From: Cannabis sativa
Taxonomy: Eukaryota; Streptophyta; Magnoliopsida; Rosales; Cannabaceae
Length of the DNA: 64,000 nucleotides
NCBI RefSeq assembly: GCF_029168945.1
Contig: NC_083602.1
Span: 47,243,442 to 47,307,441, forward strand
Direction: 5' to 3'
Shown here: positions 47,676 through 59,780 of the stretch, one piece after another
Layout of the letters: each line of letters opens with the position of its first letter
How positions within the stretch are numbered: position 1 is the first letter of the stretch
Translations under genes and position numbers: made by a program
Notes under the pieces: generated by a model
Told to the model about the DNA's origin: nothing
Seen by the model: the letters and a program-made list of their open reading frames with translations, nothing else
Databases searched by the model: none

Positions 47676-47984
47676 GATTTTCTCTATCATATCATAGGCA
47701 CACATATATTGTAAATATTATGAATGATGAGAACATAATATATATATAATGAATAATAAATATATAAAAACATATACATACATATATAATATATGATATA
47801 TAGATAAAAAGAAAAAGAAACCAAATGATTCTTGAAATTGTTTCAGTCAGAGGAGTATACATATAAATATATATTTAGTGTATTTTCACTTTGAAACAAT
47901 TCAAGAACTTTAACAAGATACTTACATTGAGACTTGGGCAGAGACTCATGCTTGAAGCTTGGGCAGAGACTCGTGCTGATAACG
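47676..47984 (-). other. 5' leader of the pol-less Copia
   Basis: AT-rich leader beside the 5' LTR. In sense orientation it begins CGTTATCAGCACGAG, where the primer site should be, but I cannot match it to a tRNA with confidence. Two near-identical copies of CTTGGGCAGAGACTC (47955-47969 is one core) sit just inside it. No gene is seen. Confidence 0.55.
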
Positions 47985-48227
47985 TGTTATAAAATAATAT
48001 AAAGTAGATGAAAAGAAAGAAGAAGAAGATGAAGAGAGAAAGAGAAAGTGAATGAGAATTTCTGAGTTGTTTATTCCAATGGGGTGAACCCCTATTTATA
48101 CAAATACAAGAGTGAGATATTAAGAAACTAAGAAAAAGGGAAACTAAGGAAAAGAGGAATGTTGATTACAACTCATGGTAATAAATAAAAGATTTGGACA
48201 TCCACATAATTATTAATATTTATAACA
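47985..48227 (-). repeat. 5' LTR of the pol-less Copia
   Basis: 243 bp, uninterrupted, TGTTATAAAAT...TTATAACA, no difference seen from the split left copy. It gives the reference for where the gypsy element inserted. Confidence 0.95.
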
Positions 48228-51200
48228 TCAAATAATATATTGTCATTTATTTTATTAATAATGAAACTAATTAAAGTTTCCTAATTAATAAATATGCCCT
48301 TCTAAATCTCTATTTACTGTTTTGCCCTTAATAAGTGATAAATTCTCAAATAGACAAGTCTATCTTGAGAATTTTTAATTGATTAATTAAAATCAATTAA
48401 ATGAGTCTTACAAGTAATATCATCTCAACTAGTGAGGGGACCATGGGTCTATATATCCGAGCTTCCAATAAGTAGATCTAGAATTTACCACTTAAATTCA
48501 CTGACTTATTAATTCTTCGTTGAATCCACACATAGAACTCAGAATTGCACTCTCAGTATATAGAATGCTCTATATGTTCCACCATATAGACAGATCATTA
48601 GTTATCCATTGTTATAATCCTAATGTGATCAATGATCCTCTATATGGATGATTTACACTGTAAAGGGACTAAATTACCGTAACACCCTACAATGTATTTT
48701 ATCCTTAAAACACTTAACCCTGTATAAATGATATTTCAACTAAGTGAAATGAGTACTCAATAATTTATCTCGTTTGGTTAAGCTAGAAGGAAATCACCCT
48801 TTGCTTACTATTCGCCGGATAGAAGCTATAGATTCCATATTTATGTTAGCGCTCCCACTCAATCGCACTATCGTGTTCCCAAAATGTATGTATTGCCCAG
48901 ACTAAAGATTAGGCTTAACTAACAAATCAAAGAACACGAATAATACTCTTAAAATTGAGCCTAACCATATCAGGATTTCAATCATGTGATCTAGGATCAA
49001 CTTATGATATTGAATTGAATAGATATTTACGGTAAGTTTCAAAAATCTAATTCAAAGTTCAATATCGGTCCATTCCAATGCATACTCCATGCATCCAACC
49101 TGAGCTTTACTTTAACCTATGTTCTGGAAAGAACATAACATTTCTCCAAATGTAAGTAAACTCTGTTGTAGATTGTCATATCAGTGAAACCTAGTGTTCT
49201 GATAAATCTAGGAATACTTTATTCACATAGTCATGTTTATTTTCCACTGTGTTGACAACACAATAAACATGATCAAGTATGTGAAAAGGGGTTTGGATGA
49301 ATTTATAAATCAAATAGACAAGCAATTGATTAAGTGAACCAAAACATACACAAATGAATGAAAAATTACTTCTGTTACTTTATTGATATTGAATAATCTG
49401 GATTACATTGAAACAAAGTTTTATTTAGGGCATAAAACCCAACACCAAGTTCAAGTCTCGAGTCCAGGTCCAAAATTTGGTCTGGGTCAGGATCGCGGTC
49501 CAAACCTAGTTCCAACATTTCGATCCTAGTGTGGGTCTTCGTCCGAGTCCAGGTTCGTATCCAGATCCTTATCTAGGTCCAAGTCTGTGTTTGGGATCGG
49601 GTCCCAGATTTAGGTCTAGGTCCGGGTCTCAGTTCCGGTCTGGGTACACGACCGTGTCCGGGCCCGAGTTCCAGTTTTAGTTTGGGTCTGAGGCTAGGTC
49701 TGTATTCGGTTCTAGGTTTGTGTCTGGGTCTTTCTCACGGTCCTAGTCTTGTTCTAGGGTCCTGGTTCGCGGTTCCTGTTTAGGTTCTAATTTTGGGTCC
49801 CAGGTCTAGGTCTAGGTTCGGGTTTGGTTCTTCGTCTGGGTTCTTGTCCTAGTCTGAGTCCCAGATCTAGACACCGACTATTGGTCTGTTCCAAGCCGCG
49901 TTACCCGAATCCCGAGTCAAGATCTGGATCACTGTCACGGGTCTCGGTCTGGTTCTAGTTTAGGTCCCAAGTCCCACTTCTTAGTTTGGGTTCGGGAACG
50001 AGACTAGGGTGCGGTTCTAGGTCTTGACCCTAGTTCTCTGTCCCTTATCTGGTTCCATGTTTGGGTCTGAGTTCAGGTTCGGGTTCAGGTCCCGAGTCCA
50101 CGTTTGGGTTGGGATCCGGGTCCGGCTCCTTATTCGGGTCTAGGTCTAATTTGGAGTCTGGGTCCACGTCCGGTTACTGTTTTGGATCTAGGTCCAATTT
50201 CAGTTATGATTCCAAGTCCAAGTCCTAATTCCAAGTCGCGGTCAACTTCCGTTTTTGGTTCCAATTTTGGGTCACAGGGTACGGGTTCGGGTCAACTTTT
50301 GGGTTTGGGACTGGGTTCAGGTCCGGGTGTGGGTTCGGGTCCTTGTCAAGGTTCCGGTCCAAGGCTGGGTCCCAAATCCAGACACCGACTACGAGTTTTG
50401 ACCAAGCCTTGGGTCAAGATCCGAATCCCAATCTCAGGTCCCAATCTGGTTCTATTTCTGGTGTCGGGTCACGAGCAGGGTACTAGGTTCAAGTTCAAGT
50501 TTGGGTCGGGTACTAGATCCCGGTCCTAGTTCTGTTTCCCAGGTCCCTATCCTGATTCTGGGTTTAGGTCCCAGTTATTGTGTGGGTTTTTGTCCTGGTC
50601 TAGGTTCGGGTTCGAGTACTAGTCTCGGTTCGGTTTTAGGTCTCTGTCTGGGTTTTGATATGGGTTAAGGTTTGGGTTTGGGTTTAGGTCAGTGTCCTGG
50701 TCCAAGTCCTAGTTCAGTTCTAGTTCCATTTGCGATTCTGTGTTTGAGTTTGGGTTTGAGTTCGGGTTGGAGTTCAAGTCCTGGTCTGAGTTTGGGTTCG
50801 TGTCGGGATTTCAGTCTATGTCCAGATCAGGCTCTGGGTGTGGGTTCCTATCCTGGGTCTTGGTCTATGTTAGGTCCGAGTCCCAAGTTATAATCGCGAT
50901 CTGAGTCTCGATTTAGTTTTGGGTTTATGTCCTTAGTTTTAATCCGGGTCTGGGTTCGAGTTTGGGTCCGGGTTCGGGTCTAGCTTTGCATCTGATTCTA
51001 GGTGTGGGTTTTGAGTTCGGGTCCGAGTCTGTGTCCGGGATTCTGTCCAGGTCTGGACCCCGATCTCGGTCTAGGTTCGGGTCAAGGTCCAATTTTGGGT
51101 CCCGAGTGCGGGTCCAAGTTTGGGTTTGGGTCAGGATCGCAGTCCAGATCTTGGTCCGAGTCTAGGTTCGTATCCGGATCCCTATCCAGGTCCAAGTCTG

Positions 51201-53063
51201 TGTTTGGGATTGGGTCCTAGATTTTGGTCAAGGTCCGGGTCTCAGTTCTGGTCTGGGTACACGACCATGTTCTGGCCCACGTTCCATCCTCAGTTTGAGT
51301 CTGAGGTTAGGTCTGTGTTCGGTCCTAGGTCTGTGTCTGCGTCCTGGTCACGGTCCTAGTCTTGTTCTAAGGTCTTGGTTTGGCGATTCTTGTTCAGGTT
51401 CTAATTTTGGGTCCTAGGTCTAGGTCTAGATTCGGGTTTGGTTCTTCGTCTTTGTTCTGGTCCTAGTCTGAGTCTCAAATCTAGACACAAACTACTGGTC
51501 TGTTCTAGGACCCGTTACCTGAATCCTTAGTCAAGATCTGGATCACTGTCACGGGTCTCGGTCTGGTTCTGGTTCAGGTCCCAGGTCCCATTTCTAAGTT
51601 TGGGTTTGGGATCGAGACTGGGGTGGGGTTCTAGGTCCCGACCCTAGTTCTCTGTCCCTAGTCTGGTTCCATCTTTGTTTCTGAGTTCAGGTTCGGGTTC
51701 GAGTCCCGAGTCCAGGTTTTGGTTGGGATCCGGGTCCAGCTCCCAATTTGGGTCTAGGTCTAATTTGGAATCTGGGTCGTGGTTCGGTTACGGTTCTAAA
51801 TCTAGGTCCAATTTCAGTTATGATTCCAAGTCCAACTCCTAGTTCCAGTCCCGGTCAACTTCCGGTTTTGGTTGCAATTTTGGGCCACAGGGTACGGGTT
51901 CGGGTCCACTTTTGGGTTTGGGACTGGGTTCAGGTCCGGTTGTTGGTTCGGGTCCTTGTTAGGGTTTGGGTCCAGTACTGGGTCCCAAATCCAGACACCG
52001 ACGGGTTTTGTCCAAGCCATGGGTCCAAATTCGGATCCCAATCTCGGGTCCAAGTCATGTTCGATTTCTGGTGCCGGGTCACGAGCTGTGTCCTAGGTTC
52101 AAGTTCGAGTCTGGGTCGGGTACTAGGTCCCGGTCCTAGTTCTATTTCCCAGGTCCCTATCCTGATTCTGTGTCCAGGTCCCAGTTATTGTGTGGTTTGG
52201 GTCCCAGTCTAGGTTCGGGTTCGAGTCCTAGTCTCGGTTCGGGTTTAGGTCTCTGTCTGGGTTTTAAACTGGGTTTGGGTTTGAGTTTAGGTCCTGGTCC
52301 TGGTCCTTGTCCTAGTTCTACTTCCGTTCTAGTTCCAGTTGTGATTCTGAGTTCGAGTTTGGGTTTGAGTTAGGGTCAGAGTTAGAGTCCTGGTCTGAGT
52401 TTGGGTTCGGTTCTGGATTTCAGTCTAGGTCCAGATCAGGCTCCGGGTGTGGATTCGCGTCCTGGGTCTTGATTTATGTTGGGTCCGAGTCCAAAGTTCC
52501 AATCCCGATCTGAGTTTGGCTTTAGTTTTGGGTATAAGTCCTTGGTTCTGATCCTGGTCTGGGTTCGAGTTTGGGTCCGGGTCCGTTTCTAGCTTTGGGT
52601 CTTATTCTAGGTGTGGGTTTGAGTTCGGGTCCGAGTCTGTGTCCGGGTTTGTGTCTAGGTCCGGACCTCGATCTCGGTCTAGATTCGGGTCAAGGTCCAA
52701 GTTTGGGTCCCGAGTGCGGGTCCAAGTTTGGGTTTGGGTCAAGATTACGTTCCAGATCTAGGTCCAGCATATCAATCCCATTCTGGGTCCTTGTCCGAGT
52801 CAAAGTTCGCATCTGGATCCCTATCTAGGTCCAAGTCTGTGTTTCGGACCTGGTCCCAAATTTAGGTCCAGGTCTGGGTCTTAGTTTCGTTCTGGGTACA
52901 CTTCCTTGTCCGGGCCCGAGTGCTAGTCTCAGTTTGGATCTGGGGCTAGGTCTGTGTTTGGTTCTAGGTCTTGGTCCTAGTCCTGGTCACGGTCCTAGTC
53001 TTATTCTAGGGTCCTGGTTCTGCAATTCTTGTTCAGGTTCTAATTTTTTGTCCCAGGTCTTGG

Positions 53064-53971
53064 TCTGTGTCCGGGTTAGGTTCTTCTTCTGGGTTCTGGT
53101 CCTAGTGTGAGTCCCAGGACTAAACACCGACTACTGGTCTGTTCCAGGCCATATTACCCGAATCTAGAGTCAAGATCTGGATCACTGTCACTGATCTCGG
53201 TCTGGTTCAGGTTCAGGTCCCAGGTCCCATTTTTGAGTTTGGGTTCGGGATCAAGACTGGGGTGCGGTTCTAGGTTTCGACCTTGGTTCTCTATCTGAAG
53301 TCTGGTTCCATGTTTGGGTCTAAGTTCAGGTTCGGGTTCGAGTCCCGAGTTCAGGTTTGGTTTGGGATTCGAGTCCGGCTCCCAATTCGGGTTTAGGTCA
53401 TATTTGGAGTCCGGGTCCTGGTCCGCTTGCGGTTCTGGATCTAGGTCCAATTTCAGTTATGATTCCAAGTCTTAGTCCTAGTTGCAGTCCCGGTCAACTT
53501 CCGGTTTTGGTTCTATTTTTGGGTTCGGGTTTGGTTCTTCGTTTGGGTTCTTGTCCTAGTCTGAGTCCCAGATCTAGACACCAACTACTGGTCTGTTCCA
53601 AGCCCCATTACCCGAATCCCGAGTCATGATCTAGATCACTGTCATGGGCCTAAGTCTTGTTTTGGTTAAGGTTCCAGTTCCCATTTCTGAGTTTGTGTTC
53701 GGAATCGAGACTGGGGTGCGGTTCTAGGCCGACCCTGGTTCTGTGTCCCTAGTCTGGTTCCATGTTTGGGTCTGAGTTTAGGTTCGGGTTCAGGTCCCGA
53801 GTCGAGGTTTGGGTTGGGCTCCGGGTCTGCCTCCTAATTCGGGTCTAGGTCAGATTTGGAATCCAAGTCCTGGTCCGGTTACGGCTCTGGATCTAGGTCC
53901 AATTTCAGGTATAATTCCAAGTCCAAGTCCTAGTTCTAGTCCCGGTCAACTTTCGGTTTTGGTTCCATTTT
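53064..53971. repeat. 454-bp partial-unit tandem duplication
   Basis: Landmark L1 recurs after only 454 bp (53123 and 53577). The junction is near 53517, where GGTTTTGGTTCTATTTTTGGG (the unit's second ATTTTGGG site) jumps back to the sequence that normally follows the first such site (GGTTCGGGTTTGGTTCTTCG). Confidence 0.8.
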
Positions 53972-56900
53972 TGGGTCACAGGGTATGGGTTTGGGTCCAC
54001 TTTTGGGTTTGGGACTGGGTTCAGGTCCGGGTGTGGGTTCGGGTCCTTGTCAGGGTGCGGGTCTACAGCTGTGTCCCAAATCCAGACACCGAGTACGGGT
54101 TTTGTCCAAGCCCTGGGTCCAGATTCGGATCCCAATCTCGGGTCCCAGTCTTGTTCCATTTCTGGTGCCAGGTCACGAGATAGGTCCTAGGTTCAAGTTC
54201 GAGTCTGGGTTGGGTACTAATTCCCGGTCATAGTTCTTTTTCCCAGGTCCCTCTCCTGATTCAGGGTCCAGGTCCTGGTTATTGTGTGGGTTTGGGTCTC
54301 GGTGTAAGTTCGGATTCGAGTCCTAGTCTCGGTACGGGTTTAGGTCTCTGTCTAGGTTTTGATCTGGGTTCGTTTTTGGGTTTAGGTCCTGGTACTGGTC
54401 CTAGTCCTAGTTCGGTTCTAGTTCCATTTGCGATTCTGAGTTCGAGTTTGGGTTTGAGTTCGGGTCGGAGTTCGAGTCTTCGTCTGAGTTTGGATTCGGG
54501 TCCTGATTTCAGTCTAGGTTTAGATCAGGCTTCAGGTGTGGGTTCGCGTCCTTTGTCTTATTCTAGGTCGGGTCCGAGTCCTACGTTCCAATCTCGATCT
54601 GAGTCTGGATTCAGTTTTGGGTCTAAGTCCTTGGTACTGATCGTAGTCTGGGTTCGAGTTCGGGTCCGGGTCCGGGTCTAGCTTTGGGTCTGATTCAAGG
54701 TGTTGGTTTCAGTTCAGGTCCGTGTCTGTGTCTGAGTTTGTGTCTGGATTAGGATCTCGGTCCAGATCTAGGTCCAGCATTTAAATCCCAGTCTAGGTCT
54801 TGGTCCGAGTCCAGGTTCGTATCCAGATTCCTATCTAGTTCCAAGTCTGTGTTTGGGATCGGATCTCAATTCCTGTCTGGGTACACGACCGTGTCTGGGC
54901 CCGACTTCCAATCTCAGTTTGGGTCTAAGGCTAGTTCAGTGTTCAGTTCTAATTCTGGGTCCGGGTCCTGGTCACGGTCCTAATCTTGTTCTAGGGTCCT
55001 AGTTCGGCGATTCTTGTTCAGGTTCTAATTTTGGGTCCCAGGTCTAGGTCTTGGTTCAGGTTTGGTTCTTCATCTGGGTTCCATTCCTAGTCTGAGTCCT
55101 AAATCTAGACACCAACTACTGATCTATTCCAGGCCCCGTTACCGAATCCTGACTCAAGATTTGGATCGCTGTCACGGGTCTCGGTCTGGTTCTATTTAAG
55201 ATCCAAGGTCCCACTTCTGAGTTTGGGTTCGGGATCGAGACTAGGGTGCGGTATTAGGTCCCGACCCTTGTTTTGGTCCCTAGTCTGGTTCCATGTTTGG
55301 GTCTGAGTTCAGGTTCGGGTTCGGGTCCCGAGTCCACATTTGGGTTGAGATTCAGGTCCGGTTCCCAATTTGGGTCTATGTCTAACTTGGAGTCCGGGTC
55401 GTGGTCCGGTTATGGTTCAGGATCTAGGTCCAATTTCAGTTATGATTCCAAGTCCAAGTCCTAGTTCCAGTCCTTGTCAACTTCCGGTTTTGGTTCAAAT
55501 TTTTGGTCACAGGGTACGGGTTTGGGTCCAATTTTAGGTTTGGGACTGGGTTCAGGTCCAGGTGTGGGTTCGGGTCCTTGTCAGGGTTCGGGTCCAGGGC
55601 TTGGTCCCAAATCCAGACACCAACTACGGGTTCTGTCCAACCGCTGGGTCCAGATTCAGATCCATATCTCGGGTCCCAGTCTGGTTCCTTTTCTTGTGTC
55701 GGGTCACGATATGGGTCCTAGGTTCAAGTTCAGGTTTTGGTCGGGTACTAAGTCCTGGTCCTAGTTCTGTTTCCCAGGTCCCTATCCTGATTCTGGTTCC
55801 AGGTCCTGGTTATTGTGTGAGTTTGGGTCCCGGTCTAGGTTCGGGTTCGAGTCCTAGTCTCGGTACAGGTTTAGGTCTCCATCTTGGTTTTGATCTGGGT
55901 TCGTTTTTGGGTTTTGGTCCTGGTACTGGTCCTAGTCCTAGTTCGGTTCTAGTTCCATTTACGATTCTGAGTTCGAGTTTGGGTTTGAGTTCGGGTAGGA
56001 GTTCGAGTCCTGGTCTGAGTTTGGGTTTGACTTCGAATTTCAGTCTAGGTTTAGATCAGACTCCAGGTGTGGGTTCACGTCCTTTTTCTAGGTCTAGGTT
56101 GGGTCCGAGTCCCAAGTTCCAATCTCGATCTGACTCTAGATTCAGTTCTTGGCTAAGGCCTTAGTTCTGAACTTGGTCTGTGTTCGAGTTTGGGTCTGGG
56201 TCCGAGTCTAGGTTTGGATCTGATTATAGGTGTGGTTTGAGTTCAGGTCTGAGTTTGTGTTCGGGTTGGTATCCAGGTCTTGACCCCCATCTCGGTCTAG
56301 GTTTGGGTCCGGCTCCAAGTTCGGGTCCCGAGTGCGGGTCCAAGTTTGGGTCTGGGTCAGGATCTCAGTCCAGATCTAGGTCCTGCATTTCGATCCCAGT
56401 CTGGGTCTTGGTCCGAGTCAAGGTTCGTATCCATATTCCTATCTAGTTCCAAGTCTGTGTTTGGGACTGGGTCCCAGATTTAGGTCTATGTCTGGGTCTC
56501 AGTTCCGGTCTGGGTTCACGACCATGTTCGGGCTCGAATTCCAGTCTCAGTTTGGGTTTGAGGCTAGGTCTATGTTCTGTTTTAGGTCTGGGTCTGGGTC
56601 CTGGTCACGGTCCTAATATTGTTCTAGGGTCCTGGTTTGGCGATTCTTGTTCAGGTTCTAATTTTGGGTCTCAAGTCTAGGTCTGGGTTAGGGTTTGGTT
56701 CTTCGTCTGGGATCTGGTTCTAGTCTGAGTCCTAGATCTAGACACCCACTACTGGTCTCTTCCAGGCCTCGTTACCCGAATCCCGATTCAAGATCTAGAG
56801 CACTGTCACGGGTCTTGGTCTTGTTCTATTTTAGGTCCCAGGTCCCGTTTCTGAGTTTGGGTTTGGGATCGAGACTGCGGTGCGATTCTAAGTTCCGACC

Positions 56901-57224
56901 CTAGTTCTGTGTCCCTAGTCTGGTTCCATGTTTGGGTCTGAGTTCAGGTGCGGGTTCAGGTCCAAAGTCCAGGTTTGGGTTGGGATCCAGGTCCGGCTCC
57001 CAATTCGGGTCTAGGTCTGATTTGTAGTTCGGTTCCTGGTCCGGTTACGGTTCTGGATCTATGTCTAATTTCGGTTATGATTCCATGTCCAAGTCCTAGT
57101 TCCAGTCCCGAACAACTTCCGGTTTTGGTTCCAATTTTGGGTCACATGGTACGGGTTCAGGTCCACTTTTGGGTTTGAGACTTGGTTCAGGTCCGGGTGT
57201 TGGTTCGGGTGCAAGGTTGGGTCC

Positions 57225-59780
57225 CAAATCCAGACACCGACTACGGGTTTTGTCCAAGCCCTTGGTCTTGATCTGGATCCAAATCTCGGGTCCCAGTCTG
57301 GTTCCATTTCTGGTGCCAGGTCACGAGCTGGGTCCGAGGTTCAAAGTTCGGGTCTGGGTCAGGTGCTAGATCCCGGTCCTAGTTCTTTTTCCCAAGTCCC
57401 TATCCTAGTTCTGGGTCCAGGTTTGGGTTATTGTGTGGGTTTGGGTCCCGGTCTAGGTTCGTGTTCGAGTGCTTGTCTCCAATCGGGTTTAGGTCTATGT
57501 TTGAGTTTTGATCTGGGTTCGGGTTTGGGTTTAGGTCCGGGTCTCAGTCCTAGTCCTAGTTCAGTTCTAGTTCCATTTTGGATTCTGAGTTCAAGTTGGG
57601 GTTTGAGTTCCAGTCGGAGTTCGAGTCCTGGTCTGAGTTCGGGTTTGGGTTCGGATTTCAGTCTAGGTCCAGATCAGGCTCCGGGTGTTGGTTCGCGTCC
57701 TGGGTCTTGGTCTAGGTTGGGTCCTAGTCCCAAGTTTCAATCCCAATCATAGTCTAAATTCAGTTCTGGGTCTAACTCCTTGGTTCTGATCCTGGTCTAG
57801 GTTCGAGTTTGGGTCCGGGTTCGGCTCTAGCTTTGGGTCTGATTTTAGGTGTGGGTGTTTGAGTTCGGGTCGGATTCTGTGTACGGGTTTGTGTCGAAGT
57901 CTTGACCCCGATTTGGGTCTAAGTTTGGGTACAGGTCCAAGTTCGGGTCCTGATTGCAGGTCCAAGTTTTGGTCTCGGTCAAGATCTCCATCGAGATCTA
58001 GTTCAAGCATTTCGATCCTAGTCTGGGTCTTGGTCCGAGTCAAGGTTCGTATCCGGATCCCTATCTAGGTCCAAGTTTGTGTTTGGGATCGGGTCGAAGA
58101 TTTAGGTCCAGGTCCGGTCTCAGTTTCGGTCTGGGTACACGACCGTGTCTGGGCCTGAGTTCCACTCTTAGTTTGGGTCTGAGGCTAGGTCTGTGTTCGG
58201 TTCTAGGTCTTGGTCCGAGTCCTTGTCACGGTCCTAGTTTTGTTCCAGGGTCCTGGTTCGGCGATTCTTATTCAGGTTCTAATTTTGGGTCCCAAGTCTA
58301 GGTTTGGGTTCGGGTTTGGTTCTTTGTCTGTGTTCTGGTCCTCGTTTGAGTCCCAGATCTAGACACCGATTACTAGTTTATTCCAGGCCCCATTACCCGA
58401 ATTTCGAGTCATGATCTGGATCACTGTCACGGGTCTCATTCTTGTTTTGGTTCAGGTCCCAGGTCCCATTTTTGATTTTGTGTTCGGGATCGAGACTGGG
58501 GTGCGATTCTTGGTCCGGACACTAGTTTTGTGTCCCTTGTCTGCTTCTAGTTTGGGTCTGAGTTCAGGTTCACGTTCGGGTGCCGAGTCCAAGTTTGGGT
58601 TGGGATCTAGGTCCGGTTCCCAATTCAGATCTAGGTCTGATTTGGAGTCCGGGTCCTGGTCCGGTTACGGTTATGGATCTAGGTCCAATTTTAGTTATTA
58701 TTCCAAGTCCAAAACCTACTTCTAGTTCCGATCAACTTTTGGTTTTGGTTCCAATTTTGGGTCACAAGGTACGGGTTCGGGTCCACTATTGGGTTTGGGA
58801 CTGGTGTCAGGTCCGGATGCGGGTTCGGGTCCTTGTTAGGATTCGGGTCCAGTGCTGGATCCCAAAACCAGACACCGACTACGGGTTTTGTCCAAGCCAT
58901 GGGTCCAGATCTGGATCCCAATCTCGGGTCCCAGTCTGGTTCCATTTCTAGTGCTGGGTCACGAGCTGGGTCCTAGGTTCTAGTTCGGGTCTAGGTCGGA
59001 TACTGTCCCAGTCCTAGTTCTGTTTCCCAGGTCCCTCTCCTGATTCTAGGTCCACGTCCCAGTTATTGTGTGGGTTTGGCTCCCGATCTAGGTTCGGGTT
59101 CGAGTCCTAGTCTCGGTTTGGGTTTAGATCCTTGTCCTGGTCCTAGTCTTAGTTCGTTTCTAGTTCCATTTGCGATTCTGAGTTCGAGTTTGGGTTGGAG
59201 TTCGGGTCAGAGTTCAAGTCATGGTCTGAGTTTGGGTTCGTGTCCGGATTTCAGTCTAGTTCCAAATCAGGCTCTAGGTGTTGGTTCGCGTCATGGGTCT
59301 TGGTCTAGGTTGGGTCCGAGTCCCAAGTTCCAATCCCTATCTGAGTCTGGATTCAGTTCTGGGTCTAAGTCCTTGGTTCTGATCATTGTCTGGGTTCGGG
59401 TCCTAAGTGAGGGTCCAAGTTTGGGTCTTGGTCAGGATCTCCGTCCATGTCCCAAGTCTGGTTCCATGTTTGGGTCTGAGTTCAGGTTCGTGTTTGGGTC
59501 CTGAGTCCTGGTTTGGGTTGGGATCTGGGTTCGGCTCCCGATTCGGGTCTAGGTCTGATTTGGAGCCCGGGTCTTTGTCCGGCTACGTTTTTAGATCTAG
59601 GTCAAATTTCAGTTATGATTCCCAGTCCAAGTCCTAGTTCCAGTCCCGATCAACTTCCGGTTTTGGTTCCAATTTTGGGTCACAGGGTACGGGTTCGGGT
59701 CCACTTTTTGTTTTGGGACTCGGTTCAGGTCCGGGTGTCAGTTCGTGTCCTTGTTACGGTTCGGGTCCAAGGTTGGGTCC
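57225..59780. repeat. Recent tandem duplication, first copy
   Basis: 2556 bp starting at CAAATCCAGACACCGACTAC (L2). The following block repeats it almost base for base, far closer than neighbouring units, which differ at many sites. This marks a recent event. Confidence 0.9.

Larger units (their letters stand above)
30451..48232 (-). mobile_element. Pol-less Copia-like element, itself split by gypsy
   Basis: Termini TGTTATAAAAT...TTATAACA at 30456 and 48227; target duplication TCAAA on both sides. Without the gypsy insertion it is about 5.4 kb. LTRs are 243 bp: left 30456-30653 plus 42999-43043, right 47985-48227. By eye they are identical. The polypurine tract (sense CCAAGGGGGAG) beside the left LTR, and the RNase H remnant on the minus strand, give minus orientation. 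Gag, protease, integrase and nearly all of RT are missing; the body is 4 kb of AT-rich, hairpin-rich non-coding DNA. Identical LTRs with a body lacking enzymes suggest recent movement in trans. Confidence 0.9.
29810..49449 (-). mobile_element. Copia family-A solo LTR split by nested elements
   Basis: The solo LTR consists of 29815-30455 (641 bp) and 48233-49444 (1212 bp), together 1853 bp, matching the family at 10322 and 15123. Target duplication CCAAG is at 29810-29814 and 49445-49449. Minus orientation; TATA box (TATAAATA, minus) at 30255-30262. The two parts are separated by a complete younger element with its own duplication TCAAA at 30451-30455 and 48228-48232. Removing everything restores a continuous array (L1 spacing 28618 to 49870 becomes about 1617 bp). 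Confidence 0.93.
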
